A stretch of DNA of 64,000 nucleotides from positions 1,401,001 through 1,465,000 of the forward strand of contig NZ_JBGNFV010000001.1 of NCBI RefSeq assembly GCF_041449215.1, read 5' to 3'. Shown in pieces: positions 25,594 to 34,522 of this stretch. The notes under the pieces were generated by a model, which ran no database searches, was not told where the DNA came from, and was given only the letters and a program-made list of their open reading frames with translations. Position 1 is the first letter of the stretch; each line of letters starts with the position of its first letter. This stretch comes from Roseivirga sp. BDSF3-8 (GTDB lineage: Bacteria > Bacteroidota > Bacteroidia > Cytophagales > Cyclobacteriaceae). Made by a program: the position numbers and the translations under genes.

Positions 25594-26479
25594 CCTCATC
25601 TTCCTTTTTCTCTTTTCTGACAGTGCTCCACCAGTTCAACAGGCTATACTTCTTGATCTTTAACTGTGAGACGATGATGATGCTGACAATGATGAGGAGG
25701 GACCAGGATGTGTACTTATGCCAGTCAACCATCTGCCATCCGGCATGCTGGTAGGCGTACTTCCAGGCACCGAGAAATGTGGCGATGTTTTCTGCGAGCC
25801 ACAGGAAAAAACCGATAAGCAGGAAGGCGACAATCATAGGCATCTGCCTCTTACGACAGATGGTGGCGTAACTAACTTTTGTACGCCAGAACACAATGAC
25901 TATTGCGCCTGTGATGTACCAGCGGACATCTGGCAGGTAGGCATTGGTCATAAAGTTACCATAGATGGCGATAGCGACCAGGGTGGAGAGCCATGCTACG
26001 GGCCAGCGAATCATTTTCAGGTCCAGCCGCTTCCATGACTGGCAGATGTAGCTGGCTACACTGGCATACATAAACCCGCTGTAGAGTGGTACGCCTCCTA
26101 TTTTGGTATAGGCCTGTTCGGGATAGGACCAGGAGCCTACATTTACTTTATGCACTTCCATAATGAGGCCGAGCAGGTGGAATACGGTTATTACCAGCAC
26201 CTCGCGCTTGCTCTCGAGACCAGCCAGATACATATAAATCTGCATGCCTATACAGGCGAGCAATAGAAAATCATATCTGGGCAGCCAGGAGGGGCTCAGC
26301 ACATGGGACAGACTGAGCATACCGAATATAAAGACGGGAAATATACAGCTAATGGCCTGCCGATAGCCGAAGGCAAGCAGCTCACGCAGGTGACGCCCGG
26401 GGGCGGATGCCTCCGGGTGATAAGCCAGGGTTTCTAGTATACGTCTGTGCACCCGCCGGGCACTAAGTTGGGCCAACAT
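25574..26479 (-). CDS. DUF817 family membrane protein
   Basis: 301 residues, about eight TM segments. The conserved DUF817 core is visible as LGLIMEVHKVNVGSWSYP and GVPLYSGFMYASVASYICQS, with WLAENIATFLGAWKY later. Function unknown. Its 3' end overlaps the DUF2254 gene (convergent, 20 bp) and its start lies 77 bp downstream of the end of rarA on the same strand, so co-transcription with rarA is possible. Confidence 0.85.
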   Translation of the reverse strand: MLAQLSARRVHRRILETLAYHPEASAPGRHLRELLAFGYRQAISCIFPVFIFGMLSLSHVLSPSWLPRYDFLLLACIGMQIYMYLAGLESKREVLVITVFHLLGLIMEVHKVNVGSWSYPEQAYTKIGGVPLYSGFMYASVASYICQSWKRLDLKMIRWPVAWLSTLVAIAIYGNFMTNAYLPDVRWYITGAIVIVFWRTKVSYATICRKRQMPMIVAFLLIGFFLWLAENIATFLGAWKYAYQHAGWQMVDWHKYTSWSLLIIVSIIIVSQLKIKKYSLLNWWSTVRKEKKEDEAMQEKA

Positions 26480-26556
26480 GTGGTAAAGCTACGAAGATTA
26501 GGTTACCGGTGCAGGGTGATTTACGGGTATAACGCACCTGAGCGGTGAAAAGAGAC

Positions 26557-27828
26557 CTAATATCCGTACTTATCGCCCCACAGGGCTTTGAGCCGTTTAC
26601 GTAGCTCGGCTTCGCGCGCATTCTGGCCAGGGTCGTATAATTTAAAATCCCCGATCTGGTCGGGCAGGTACTGCTGATGGACAAAGTTGTTTTGGAAGTC
26701 GTGTGCGTACTTGTAGCCTTTGCCGTATCCTTCTTTCTTCATAAGCTTGGTGGGGGCATTGCGCAGGTGCATGGGTACGGGCAGGTCGCCGGTTTCTCGT
26801 ACGAGCTTTTTGGCTTGCTTGATGGCCATGTAGCTGGCATTGCTTTTGGGTGAAGAGGCGAGATAGGTGGCGCACTGGCTTAGTACGATCTCTGCTTCGG
26901 GGTAGCCGATGTAGGTGACTGCCTGAAAGGTATTGGCGGCTATGACGAGGGCTGTGGGGTTGGCATTACCAATGTCTTCGGAAGCTAGTATGAGCATACG
27001 CCGGGCTATGAACTTGACATCTTCACCTCCCTCGATCATGCGGGCGAGGTAGTATACGGCGGCATTGGGGTCACTGCCCCGCATGCTTTTGATAAACGCA
27101 CTGATGATATCATAGTGCTGCTCGCCGGTTTTGTCATATACGGCTACGCGCTGCTGGGCTATGTCCATCACGGCCTTGTCGGTAATGACGGCGGGGTCTT
27201 CCTGGATGGAGTCTATCACGAGCTCAAACAGGTTGAGCAGTTTACGGGCGTCTCCCCCACTGATATTTAAGAGGGCGGCGTGCTCTTTAATTTCCACTTC
27301 CCTTTTTTTGAGCTTATCGTCCTGCTTCAAGGCGCGGTTCATGAGCTTAAGGAGGTCCTCTTCTTCCAGGTGCCTTAGGGTGTATACCTGGCTCCTGGAA
27401 AGGAGGGCTGAGTTTACTTCAAAACTGGGATTTTCTGTAGTGGCGCCTATGAGGGTAACGGTACCCTTTTCCACGGCACCGAGCAGGGCATCCTGCTGGC
27501 TTTTGCTGAAACGGTGTATCTCATCAATAAATAGGATGGTACCGCGGTGCCTGTTGGCTTCGGCTATTACTTCACGTACTTCTTTGACGCCGCTGCTTAT
27601 GGCACTGAGGGAGCGAAAAGGCCGCTTGAGGGAGTTGGCGACGACATTGGCAATGGTGGTTTTGCCGGTGCCGGGAGGGCCCCACAGGATCATGCTGGGG
27701 ATCTGACCGGCTTTAATGGCCCGGCGGAGTACGCCCCCATCGCCGGTAAGGTGTTCCTGGCCGATGAGGTCATCGAGGGTGACGGGGCGGAGGCGTTCGG
27801 GGAGGGGATGGTTGTGTTCGAATTGCAT
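26557..27828 (-). CDS. rarA: Replication-associated recombination protein A (RarA/MgsA)
   Basis: 423 residues, clamp-loader-like AAA+ ATPase that acts at stalled replication forks. Walker A at about 49-58 (WGPPGTGKTT), Walker B in ILFIDEIHRF, sensor 1 in LIGATTENPSFEV, arginine finger SALLSRSQVY, and C-terminal tetramerisation with GSDPNAAVYYLARMIEGGED. Length is typical. It is divergent from the EamA gene at 27882, and the shared 53-bp spacer must hold both promoters. Confidence 0.95.
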   Translation of the reverse strand: MQFEHNHPLPERLRPVTLDDLIGQEHLTGDGGVLRRAIKAGQIPSMILWGPPGTGKTTIANVVANSLKRPFRSLSAISSGVKEVREVIAEANRHRGTILFIDEIHRFSKSQQDALLGAVEKGTVTLIGATTENPSFEVNSALLSRSQVYTLRHLEEEDLLKLMNRALKQDDKLKKREVEIKEHAALLNISGGDARKLLNLFELVIDSIQEDPAVITDKAVMDIAQQRVAVYDKTGEQHYDIISAFIKSMRGSDPNAAVYYLARMIEGGEDVKFIARRMLILASEDIGNANPTALVIAANTFQAVTYIGYPEAEIVLSQCATYLASSPKSNASYMAIKQAKKLVRETGDLPVPMHLRNAPTKLMKKEGYGKGYKYAHDFQNNFVHQQYLPDQIGDFKLYDPGQNAREAELRKRLKALWGDKYGY

Positions 27829-27869
27829 ATAAAAAATGTATAAAACCGCGGGATTCGGCTGTAAAGTAA

Positions 27870-27877
27870 TACTTTTG
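27870..27877 (+). promoter_or_regulatory. Promoter -7 element close to the EamA start codon
   Basis: TACTTTTG ends 4 bases before ATG 27882. With usual Bacteroidota spacing, transcription would start at or next to the ATG, giving a leaderless mRNA. No clear -33 TTG at 19 bases upstream. Confidence 0.4.
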
Positions 27878-27881
27878 CGGC

Positions 27882-28763
27882 ATGAATTCCAACGTGCGGG
27901 TATATGCCCTTTTGGGGCTGGTAAGTCTGATCTACGGCACTAATTATGTGGTGGCAAAGGCGGCCATGACGTCTTACCTGCAGCCTTTCGGGTTCATTGT
28001 GTTACGGGTATTCGTAGCTACCATTCTCTTCTGGATATACCACGCGCTTACGGTGGCTGAGCCGGTAAAACATCGCCGGGACTACCTGAAGCTGGCGCTG
28101 TGTGGTTTTTTGGGGGTTTGCTGTAATCAACTGGCTTTTTTTAAAGGGCTGAGCATGACGAGTGCGGTTAATGCGAGCCTGATCATGACGATTACTCCTA
28201 TCATAACGGTGGTGGCTTCTGCGATTATCCTTAAGGAAAAGCTGCGCAGTGTGCAGGGGCTGGGCATACTACTGGGCTCTATCGGTGCATTTCTGTTAAT
28301 TTTCAATGAGAATGCGGCGGTGTCGGCAGACTCGCTGGGCGGGGACTTGCTGGTGCTTTTCAACGCCTCATCGTATGGTACGTACCTGGTGGTGGTACGT
28401 CCTCTAATGGCCCGCTACAATGCGGCTACGGTGGTAAAATGGGTGTTTTTCTTCGGTTTTTTCATGGTACTGCCTTTCGGGCTGGGGGAGGCGCTGGCTA
28501 CAGACTATGCCAGCTTCCCGTGGCAGGCGTGGGGAGCAATAGGCTTTGTGATAATAGGGACTACTTTTATTGCCTACCTGCTGAATGCCCGGGCGCTTAA
28601 ACATGTGTCATCGGCTATAGTAGGCTATTTTATTTACCTGCAGCCTGTTTTTGCCACCCTCATATCAGTAGGGCTGGGCTATGAGACCTTTACGTGGCTC
28701 AAGGGCTTTTTCAGCCTCATGATCTTCGCGGGTGTTTTCCTTGTGATTCGCAGCCGGAAGTGA
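27882..28763 (+). CDS. EamA family transporter (DMT superfamily)
   Basis: 293 residues, ten TM segments as two EamA repeats. Motif-like residues: LIYGTNYVVAKAAM in TM1, TSAVNASLIMTITPIITVVA, and the second repeat ending SAIVGYFIYLQPVFATLISV. These proteins export small metabolites or amino acids; the substrate is unknown. It is convergent with the aldolase gene, 6 bp apart. Confidence 0.9.
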   Translation: MNSNVRVYALLGLVSLIYGTNYVVAKAAMTSYLQPFGFIVLRVFVATILFWIYHALTVAEPVKHRRDYLKLALCGFLGVCCNQLAFFKGLSMTSAVNASLIMTITPIITVVASAIILKEKLRSVQGLGILLGSIGAFLLIFNENAAVSADSLGGDLLVLFNASSYGTYLVVVRPLMARYNAATVVKWVFFFGFFMVLPFGLGEALATDYASFPWQAWGAIGFVIIGTTFIAYLLNARALKHVSSAIVGYFIYLQPVFATLISVGLGYETFTWLKGFFSLMIFAGVFLVIRSRK

Positions 28764-28769
28764 TGCTTC

Positions 28770-29810
28770 TCAGGGGTTCAGTTCTTTGAGTATACGGATG
28801 ACTTGCTGGTGCATTTCTCCTGTATAGTCGAGGTGGGTAACAAACCTGATCTCCTTTTTCCCGAAAGGTGCGGCCATGAGGCCTTTTTGTTTCATTTTCT
28901 GCAGTAGGGGGGCGGGCTCCAGGTCTGCTGCCAGCCGGAATATGACGATATTCGTATCTACAGGCAATACATGCTCTACAAAGGGTAGTTTTTCGAGGGT
29001 CTGACCCAGCTCGCGGGCTCTTTTGTGATCTTCACGCAGTCTTTTTACGTGGTGGTCCAGGGCATAGATGCCTGCTGCAGCGAGAAAGCCGGCCTGACGC
29101 ATACCTCCTCCAAATACTTTCCTGATGCGTTTGGCTTCCTGAACTTTATCGGCAGGCAATAAGAGCACGGAGCCGACGGGTGCGCCGAGGCCTTTGCTGA
29201 GGCATACGGATATGGTATCGAAATAGCGGCCATACTCTACGGGGTCCTCACCGGTTTCTACGAGGGCATTAAATACTCTGGCGCCGTCCAGGTGAAGGCC
29301 TAACTTATGCCTTCGGCAGACCTGGCTTATGGTGCCTATACGGTCTACGGTATAGATGCTCCCGCCTCCTTTATTTACTGTATTTTCGAGTGCAATGAGG
29401 CTGGTGCGGGGGTAGTGGATATCATCGGCCAGGATATTTTCCTCTACCATCTTAGCTGAGAGGCGTCCACGGTCGCCATCGAGCAGGCGTACGCTACAGA
29501 AGCTGTTGTAGGCGATACCGCCGCCCTCATAGTTGTATATATGTGCCCGCTGGTCGCAAACTACCTCATCCTGTGGTTTGGTCATGAGGCGGATAGCAAT
29601 CTGGTTGGTCATGGTGCCACTGGGGCAGAAGAGACCTGCCTGCATACCGAAGAGGCGAGCGGCTTTCCGCTCGAGTTCATGTACGGTAGGGTCTTCATTC
29701 CATACATCGTCTCCTACTTCAGCATGCATCATGGCTTCCAGCATGCCTGGAGTAGGCTTGGTCACGGTATCGCTTCTCAGGTCTATGATCTTGGTCATTT
29801 TTCGGGGCAT
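28770..29810 (-). CDS. Low-specificity threonine aldolase, PLP-dependent
   Basis: 346 residues (an alternative ATG lies 12 bases in, at 29798). Family motifs: IIDLRSDTVTKPTPGMLEAM at the start, DDVWNEDPTVHELERKAA, NYEGGGIAY, and the PLP lysine in the segment VCLSKGLGAPVGS. It cleaves L-threonine and L-allo-threonine to glycine and acetaldehyde. It is convergent with the EamA gene and stands alone at its 5' side. Confidence 0.9.
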   Translation of the reverse strand: MPRKMTKIIDLRSDTVTKPTPGMLEAMMHAEVGDDVWNEDPTVHELERKAARLFGMQAGLFCPSGTMTNQIAIRLMTKPQDEVVCDQRAHIYNYEGGGIAYNSFCSVRLLDGDRGRLSAKMVEENILADDIHYPRTSLIALENTVNKGGGSIYTVDRIGTISQVCRRHKLGLHLDGARVFNALVETGEDPVEYGRYFDTISVCLSKGLGAPVGSVLLLPADKVQEAKRIRKVFGGGMRQAGFLAAAGIYALDHHVKRLREDHKRARELGQTLEKLPFVEHVLPVDTNIVIFRLAADLEPAPLLQKMKQKGLMAAPFGKKEIRFVTHLDYTGEMHQQVIRILKELNP

Positions 29811-29992
29811 TATAAAGAAGTGGCCATATTACAAAAGTGCGGGTTACTCTCCAAAGGAGGTTTATACAGAATTTTATAAAGAAAGAATAGTGCTGTAACA
29901 AGCTGACAATGTGCTTTTTTAAGATTACAGAAAGATAATTACATGGGTCATTTTAGGTGATCATATCATTATGGCCGATCAGACAGGAAGGT

Positions 29993-30000
29993 TACCTTTA
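29993..30000 (+). promoter_or_regulatory. Possible promoter element of the candidate small RNA
   Basis: TACCTTTA, seven of eight matches to the Bacteroidota -7 consensus, upstream of the hairpin series that follows. No -33 element is clear. Confidence 0.3.
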
Positions 30001-30007
30001 TAATCGA

Positions 30008-30145
30008 ATAGGTTTAATAGTAAGGTGAACAAGCGACTGTTGGCAGAGGTGTAGCAAAGAAAATTTTAAGATTAGTTTGATCGCTTGTTCATGGAGCCCC
30101 GCAAGGGGAAAACATAGCCCCGGAGATCCCGGGGCTTGTTTTTTT
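30008..30145 (+). ncRNA. Candidate small RNA with three hairpins
   Basis: TGAACAAGCGA (30026-30036) pairs perfectly with TCGCTTGTTCA (30081-30091), enclosing 44 bases. A CCCC-GCAA-GGGG hairpin (30097-30108, GNRA-type loop) follows, then a terminator (30116-30145). No ORF uses the region. Three consecutive hairpins ending in a terminator suggest a stable RNA of about 130 nt. I cannot name the family; 6S-like or another Bacteroidota sRNA is possible. The rest of the gap 29811-30237 shows no gene. Confidence 0.45.
30116..30145 (+). terminator. Intrinsic terminator
   Basis: AGCCCCGG, loop AGATC, CCGGGGCT followed by TGTTTTTTT. Confidence 0.85.
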
Positions 30146-30237
30146 ATTACCACTCATCCCTGTGCCTGCCCGTCCCGCGAAACATTTTTTAGAGAGACGT
30201 ATCATTTTTCTCATATTAGGGGGGAACCTCAACTAAT

Positions 30238-31128
30238 ATGAGCGAAGAAATACTCAATACGCAATCACTAACGCGGCGGTATGGTGCCGTCACGGCTGTA
30301 GACCAGCTCTCGATCTCGGTAAGAAAAGGTACTGTATATGGCCTGCTAGGCCCCAATGGAAGCGGTAAGACGACGCTGCTAAGCATGGTGCTGGGGGTAA
30401 TAAGGCCAGATAGCGGCTCCTTTACCTGGTTTGGCAGCCAACCTTCTCCGGATACCTATAAGCGGGTGGGCACTTTACTGGAAACACCGAATTTTTACCC
30501 TCACCTGAGTGGGGAGAATAACCTTAAGATCAGCTGCATGATCAAAGGTGCTTCTTATGATCGTATACGGGAAGTACTTACGCTGACGGGTCTGGAAGGC
30601 CGCGGGCACCATAGTTTCCGGTCTTACTCACTGGGCATGAAGCAGCGCCTGGCTATTGCTGCTGCTCTGCTGAACGAACCGGAGGTGCTGGTACTGGATG
30701 AGCCTACTAACGGGCTGGACCCAAAGGGAATTGCTGAAGTGAGGGAGCTTATTAAGGAAATAGCCTCCCGCGGTGTAACTGTGTTGCTGGCAAGCCATCT
30801 GCTGGACGAGGTGGAAAGGGTGTGCACGGAGGTGGCTATACTGAAAAAAGGGTCTCTGCTGTACCAGGGTAATGTGGACGGTCTGCGCTCGGAGATGGTG
30901 ACGGTAAAACTGGCGGCGCCGGACATGGGCTTGCTGGTCTCACTCCTGGAAAGCTATGCTGGCTACAAAGCGCATGAAATAAGGAATAATGTAGCGGTGG
31001 CTTCTTTTGACCCGCCCTTTGACGGGGCTGCCTTAAACAGGCACTTCTTTGAAAACGGGCTTTCGCTCAGCCACCTGGAGACGGAGCGAGAAAGCCTGGA
31101 GAAAACTTTCCTGAAACTCGTATCCTGA
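30238..31128 (+). CDS. ABC exporter ATP-binding protein
   Basis: 296 residues. Walker A LLGPNGSGKTTLLSM (about 34-48), signature YSLGMKQRLAIAAALL, Walker B VLVLDEPTNGLDP, H-loop LLASHLLDE. The C-terminal 80 residues are the accessory part of this DrrA/CcmA-like class of ATPases. It pairs with the membrane protein encoded seven bases downstream. The substrate is unknown; the family includes bacitracin-type and antibiotic exporters. Confidence 0.9.
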   Translation: MSEEILNTQSLTRRYGAVTAVDQLSISVRKGTVYGLLGPNGSGKTTLLSMVLGVIRPDSGSFTWFGSQPSPDTYKRVGTLLETPNFYPHLSGENNLKISCMIKGASYDRIREVLTLTGLEGRGHHSFRSYSLGMKQRLAIAAALLNEPEVLVLDEPTNGLDPKGIAEVRELIKEIASRGVTVLLASHLLDEVERVCTEVAILKKGSLLYQGNVDGLRSEMVTVKLAAPDMGLLVSLLESYAGYKAHEIRNNVAVASFDPPFDGAALNRHFFENGLSLSHLETERESLEKTFLKLVS

Positions 31129-31135
31129 ACCTGAT

Positions 31136-31915
31136 ATGAACGTAATCAAACTCGAACTTTTCAAGATAAGCCGGTCGAAGGGCTTTTATATTACTCTGGG
31201 CGTATTCTTCGTGCTGGAGATTATCGCTCTTCTGAGTTTTGTGGATGACTTTATCTCTAACCTGGAGGTAAACGGGGAGCAACTTCCGATTTTACATATT
31301 ATTCAGTTTCCTGATATCTGGGGCTATTTTGCTTACGGTGGGAGGTTTTTCAATATCATTCTTGCCCTGCTGGTAATCAGCCAGGTGGCCCAGGAATACC
31401 AGTACAAAACGCTGCGGCAGCACTTGCTGGAGGGTATGAGCCGCACGGGCTTTGTTGCCTCTAAGATGGTGACGGTGGTATTGCTTTGCCTGAGTGCCTC
31501 TTTATTACTATTTGTACTGACTCTTATATCTGGATTTAAGAATACGAGCGGGGCGGACTTTGCGCAGGCTACGGAGGGGATGTCTATCATGCTGCCCTTT
31601 TTTGTGCAGACCTTTTCTTACCTGTGCCTGGCTATGTTCATAGCGATACTTGTAAGAAAAAGCTATCTGGGGCTCATCCTCTTTCTTCTTTACGGCTTTA
31701 TAGCGGAGCCCATCTTCAGGTGGGTATTGCCTGAGCCGCTGGGGGAGTATCTTCCCCTGAGTACAATGGGGAATATCATCCCTAACCCGGTGATGGAGGC
31801 ACTGGGGCAGGCTGAAGCAACGGGGATAGACCAAACTGCGCTTGCACTAAGTGCTATTTATGCGGCCCTGTTTATCTTTGGCTCGCTTGCCTTACTATAT
31901 AAAAGAGATGTCTGA
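31136..31915 (+). CDS. ABC exporter membrane protein
   Basis: 259 residues with six TM segments: ITLGVFFVLEIIALLSF near the N-terminus, GGRFFNIILALLVISQVAQE, then KMVTVVLLCLSASLLLFVLT and three more. The QVAQEYQYKTLRQHLLEGMS loop is typical of ABC-2 type permeases of Bacteroidota. Works with the ATPase upstream. The last 8 bases overlap the start of the phosphopantetheinyl transferase gene (ATGTCTGA). Confidence 0.85.
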   Translation: MNVIKLELFKISRSKGFYITLGVFFVLEIIALLSFVDDFISNLEVNGEQLPILHIIQFPDIWGYFAYGGRFFNIILALLVISQVAQEYQYKTLRQHLLEGMSRTGFVASKMVTVVLLCLSASLLLFVLTLISGFKNTSGADFAQATEGMSIMLPFFVQTFSYLCLAMFIAILVRKSYLGLILFLLYGFIAEPIFRWVLPEPLGEYLPLSTMGNIIPNPVMEALGQAEATGIDQTALALSAIYAALFIFGSLALLYKRDV

Positions 31916-32573
31916 ACAACCGGCACAGCAGATAGCGGTGCACTATGCCCGCAATGACCACCAGTGGCCTGCTTCTATTTATGAGAAGTACCTGGCTCTG
32001 TTACCGCAAGCAATGCAGGATAGAATAAGGCGGTTTCACAGATGGCAGGATGCGCAGGCAAGCCTTATTGGTAAGCTTCTCCTGCTGGAGGCATGGAAGC
32101 CTCAGGGCCTGGACCAAAGCAGCCTCCGCAAACTGGAGTATACGGAATATCAGCGACCTTACCTGCCGGGTCATGCGGACTTTAATATTACGCATTCGGG
32201 CAACATGGTGGCTTGTGCTATCAATCCGGAAGGTAGAATAGGAATAGACATTGAGGTATACAGCGATATTGACCTCAATGACTTTAAGAACTTGTGGACG
32301 GAGGCTGAGTACGCGCATATCTATGCTCCTGAAAGTCCCTTATCGGTATTTTTTCATTACTGGGCAAGAAAGGAAGCGGTGATTAAAGCTGACGGTAAAG
32401 GGCTTAGTATACCATTGAAAGATATTGAGATAAGCGGAACGGAAGGTATGGTATATAACCGTGAGAGGTTTTACCTGACCAACCTGGAGCTTACCGGGGA
32501 TGGGGCTAGCTGGCTGGCAACAGACAAGCCAATGTCACTGGCGCCAACCTTACATAAACACGTATACGGCTGA
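31908..32573 (+). CDS. 4'-phosphopantetheinyl transferase superfamily protein
   Basis: 221 residues from ATG 31908 (MSEQPAQQIAVHYARN); this start is chosen because the upstream in-frame codons lie inside the permease. The catalytic motifs are GIDIEVYSDIDL (Mg-binding Asp and Glu) and FFHYWARKEAVIKADGKGL (WxxKEAxxK). It transfers phosphopantetheine from CoA to carrier-protein Ser, normally for fatty-acid, polyketide or non-ribosomal synthesis. No carrier protein or synthase is in the window. Translational coupling to the ABC exporter suggests a shared cellular role, but that is inferred. Confidence 0.85.
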   Translation: MSEQPAQQIAVHYARNDHQWPASIYEKYLALLPQAMQDRIRRFHRWQDAQASLIGKLLLLEAWKPQGLDQSSLRKLEYTEYQRPYLPGHADFNITHSGNMVACAINPEGRIGIDIEVYSDIDLNDFKNLWTEAEYAHIYAPESPLSVFFHYWARKEAVIKADGKGLSIPLKDIEISGTEGMVYNRERFYLTNLELTGDGASWLATDKPMSLAPTLHKHVYG

Positions 32574-32641
32574 TTATTAAGGGGAAGCACTCATCCCAGA
32601 ATCTGCCTGAGAAAAAATTATGACTTTTTTTCGAAAAGTAG

Positions 32642-32672
32642 TTTGCACTTATCAAACTTTTGTCTACCTTTG
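32642..32672 (+). promoter_or_regulatory. Consensus Bacteroidota promoter (TTTG-N19-TACCTTTG)
   Basis: TTTG at 32642-32645, 19 bases, TACCTTTG at 32665-32672: an exact match to the primary-sigma promoter of Bacteroidota. Predicted start is near 32679, and a terminator follows at 32690-32729, before the peroxiredoxin-like gene at 32842. Confidence 0.7.
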
Positions 32673-32689
32673 AATTACATAGCTGGTTG

Positions 32690-32729
32690 AAAAGGGTCTC
32701 GCGCAGAAATGCCGGGGCCCCTTTTTTTT
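32690..32729 (+). terminator. Intrinsic terminator, possible attenuator
   Basis: AAAAGGG(32690-32696) pairs with CCCTTTT (32718-32724) around a G/C-rich inner stem and a loop, then a T8 tract. It is about 11 bases after the predicted transcription start. Terminator for the PPTase operon, or attenuator for the next gene. Confidence 0.6.
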
Positions 32730-32841
32730 GCCCTATTTGGTAATCCCTTTTTTTAGCTGCCTGTTTTTTTAAGCTCAACAGCCTGATTACCCTTGCCGTA
32801 TAATAACTCAGAGGGCTGCAAACCAAAACCTATCATTCAGG

Positions 32842-33357
32842 ATGAATAGAATTAAACCACTGGATAAGACTCCTTCTACTACAGTGGAACTTTTGCCGGG
32901 CGGACAAACCGACTTATCAGCCTGGACTCAGGCACGCTTTAAGATCATTTTCTTCTACAGGGGCTACCATTGTCCGGTGTGCAGGCTTTATCTGCATGAC
33001 ATACAGGTAAAACTGAATGATTTCAGGCAAATGAACATTGAGGTGATCGCTGTAAGTTGTGACACTGCTGAACGGGCAGCTTTGGCGAGGGACGAGTGGC
33101 ATATGCCTGATCTTACTATTGGCTACGGTATGGACCCGGACTCTGCCAGGGAGTGGGGCCTGTACTTATCGGATGGCCGGGGTAACCTTGAGCCGGACTT
33201 GTTCAGTGAGCCTGGCATATTTATCCTGAACTCTGATGGTACATTATATGCTTCTGTCATACAAACCATGCCTTTTTCACGTCCAAGTATTGAACAATTA
33301 GTGAAGGACATGCGCTATATTATAGAAAATGATTATCCGCCCAGGGGTACTCACTAA
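32842..33357 (+). CDS. Peroxiredoxin-like (AhpC/TSA) protein
   Basis: 171 residues, thioredoxin fold. The active-site motif is YRGYHCPVCRLYL (CPxC, Cys about 47 and 50), followed by IEVIAVSCDTAERA and a second half with EPGIFILNSDGTLY. It has two closely spaced Cys and none of the distal resolving Cys of 2-Cys AhpC, so it may be a peroxiredoxin-like or thiol-disulfide protein. No signal peptide, so cytoplasmic. Likely transcribed from the promoter at 32642-32672. Confidence 0.8.
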   Translation: MNRIKPLDKTPSTTVELLPGGQTDLSAWTQARFKIIFFYRGYHCPVCRLYLHDIQVKLNDFRQMNIEVIAVSCDTAERAALARDEWHMPDLTIGYGMDPDSAREWGLYLSDGRGNLEPDLFSEPGIFILNSDGTLYASVIQTMPFSRPSIEQLVKDMRYIIENDYPPRGTH

Positions 33358-33390
33358 AACACTCTATCGACCGAAAGACTTATTTATCTG

Positions 33391-34434
33391 ATGATTTCCT
33401 CTTCTAAGAACCCGATACCGGATGATTTACCTGCTGATCCAAGGTATATGTTTTTTACCTGGGACCCTCAGGATAAAATGGTGACGTCCAGCGGTGAACC
33501 GGATGTATTACGTGTAGGAACCAAAAAGAAGGACCTGCCCTCTCCGTATGATGTACTCATTGATAAACTGGACAGGGCTTTTGAAAAAGAGACGTTCCGG
33601 CAGGATTTTGATTTCTGCTTTCAGCCGCAAGAGGGAAGGTGGTTCAGGGTCCACTCCTGCCCTTCTACCTGCATATCCCACTCACGGGATGAGGTGATGG
33701 TCATACTTACAAACATTAGCGAGAGCAAAAAACTTACTGACCGCCTGAAAGGTGAAAAGAACGAGGCTCTGGCACTTTCAAAAATGATCATCCATGATAT
33801 AAAAAATCCGCTGATGACCATTATGAACGTAGGCAGGCTGTTAGAGCTGGAAGGTAAAGGGGAGAACTTCTCTAATTATACCGCGCTCATATCCGAGGTA
33901 AGCAAAGAGGCTATGAATATGGCTGATAAGGTAGGCGAGCTGCTCAGCATTATGTCTGATAAGGAAAAACAGGAACTGACGCCGCTGGTGCTGGATGTGG
34001 AACTGGAGGCATTGGTCGCACAGAAAAAAGCCCAGCATACCGAAAGGCATATTGGACTAGAGGTAGAAGATGAGGCGCGCAACGAGGAGGTAAAAGCCTC
34101 CAGGCCTGCTATCAGGAACATATTTGAACAGATGGTGAATAATGCCATCAAATTCTCGGAAACTCATACGCGAATAACTATTAGCCTGAAAAAGGAAGGC
34201 TCTGCCCTGATCCTTGCATGCGTGGATGAGGGTATAGGGGTGCCTGCTTTGCAGGCGAGCCAGTTACTGAATAAACTACCTACTTCCAGCCGGAAGGGGC
34301 TGCGAGGGGAAAAAGGCTATGGATTGGGTCTGCCTATCATGAAAAAGCTGACGGAAAACCTGAACGGAACGATAGCTTTTGAAAGTGACGAGGATCAAGG
34401 CACGACGGTACGTATTGCTCTTCCTATACATTAA
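33391..34434 (+). CDS. Soluble sensor histidine kinase with PAS-like N-terminus
   Basis: 347 residues, no TM segments. Residues 1-125 are a PAS-like domain ending VMVILTNISESKKLTDRL; the His is in SKMIIHDIKNPLMTIMN (about 137), G1 is VDEGIGVPALQASQL and G2 is GYGLGLPIMKKL. It has no adjacent response regulator. It is 88 bp upstream of ku, in the same direction; a link to DNA-repair control is possible but not shown. Confidence 0.85.
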   Translation: MISSSKNPIPDDLPADPRYMFFTWDPQDKMVTSSGEPDVLRVGTKKKDLPSPYDVLIDKLDRAFEKETFRQDFDFCFQPQEGRWFRVHSCPSTCISHSRDEVMVILTNISESKKLTDRLKGEKNEALALSKMIIHDIKNPLMTIMNVGRLLELEGKGENFSNYTALISEVSKEAMNMADKVGELLSIMSDKEKQELTPLVLDVELEALVAQKKAQHTERHIGLEVEDEARNEEVKASRPAIRNIFEQMVNNAIKFSETHTRITISLKKEGSALILACVDEGIGVPALQASQLLNKLPTSSRKGLRGEKGYGLGLPIMKKLTENLNGTIAFESDEDQGTTVRIALPIH

Positions 34435-34522
34435 AGTGGGGCCGGACCTAACTGTAAGGGCGCTACGCAGTTGTATATGACACGGATTTTGTATCCGCTA
34501 TGTGACATACAAACTATGGATT

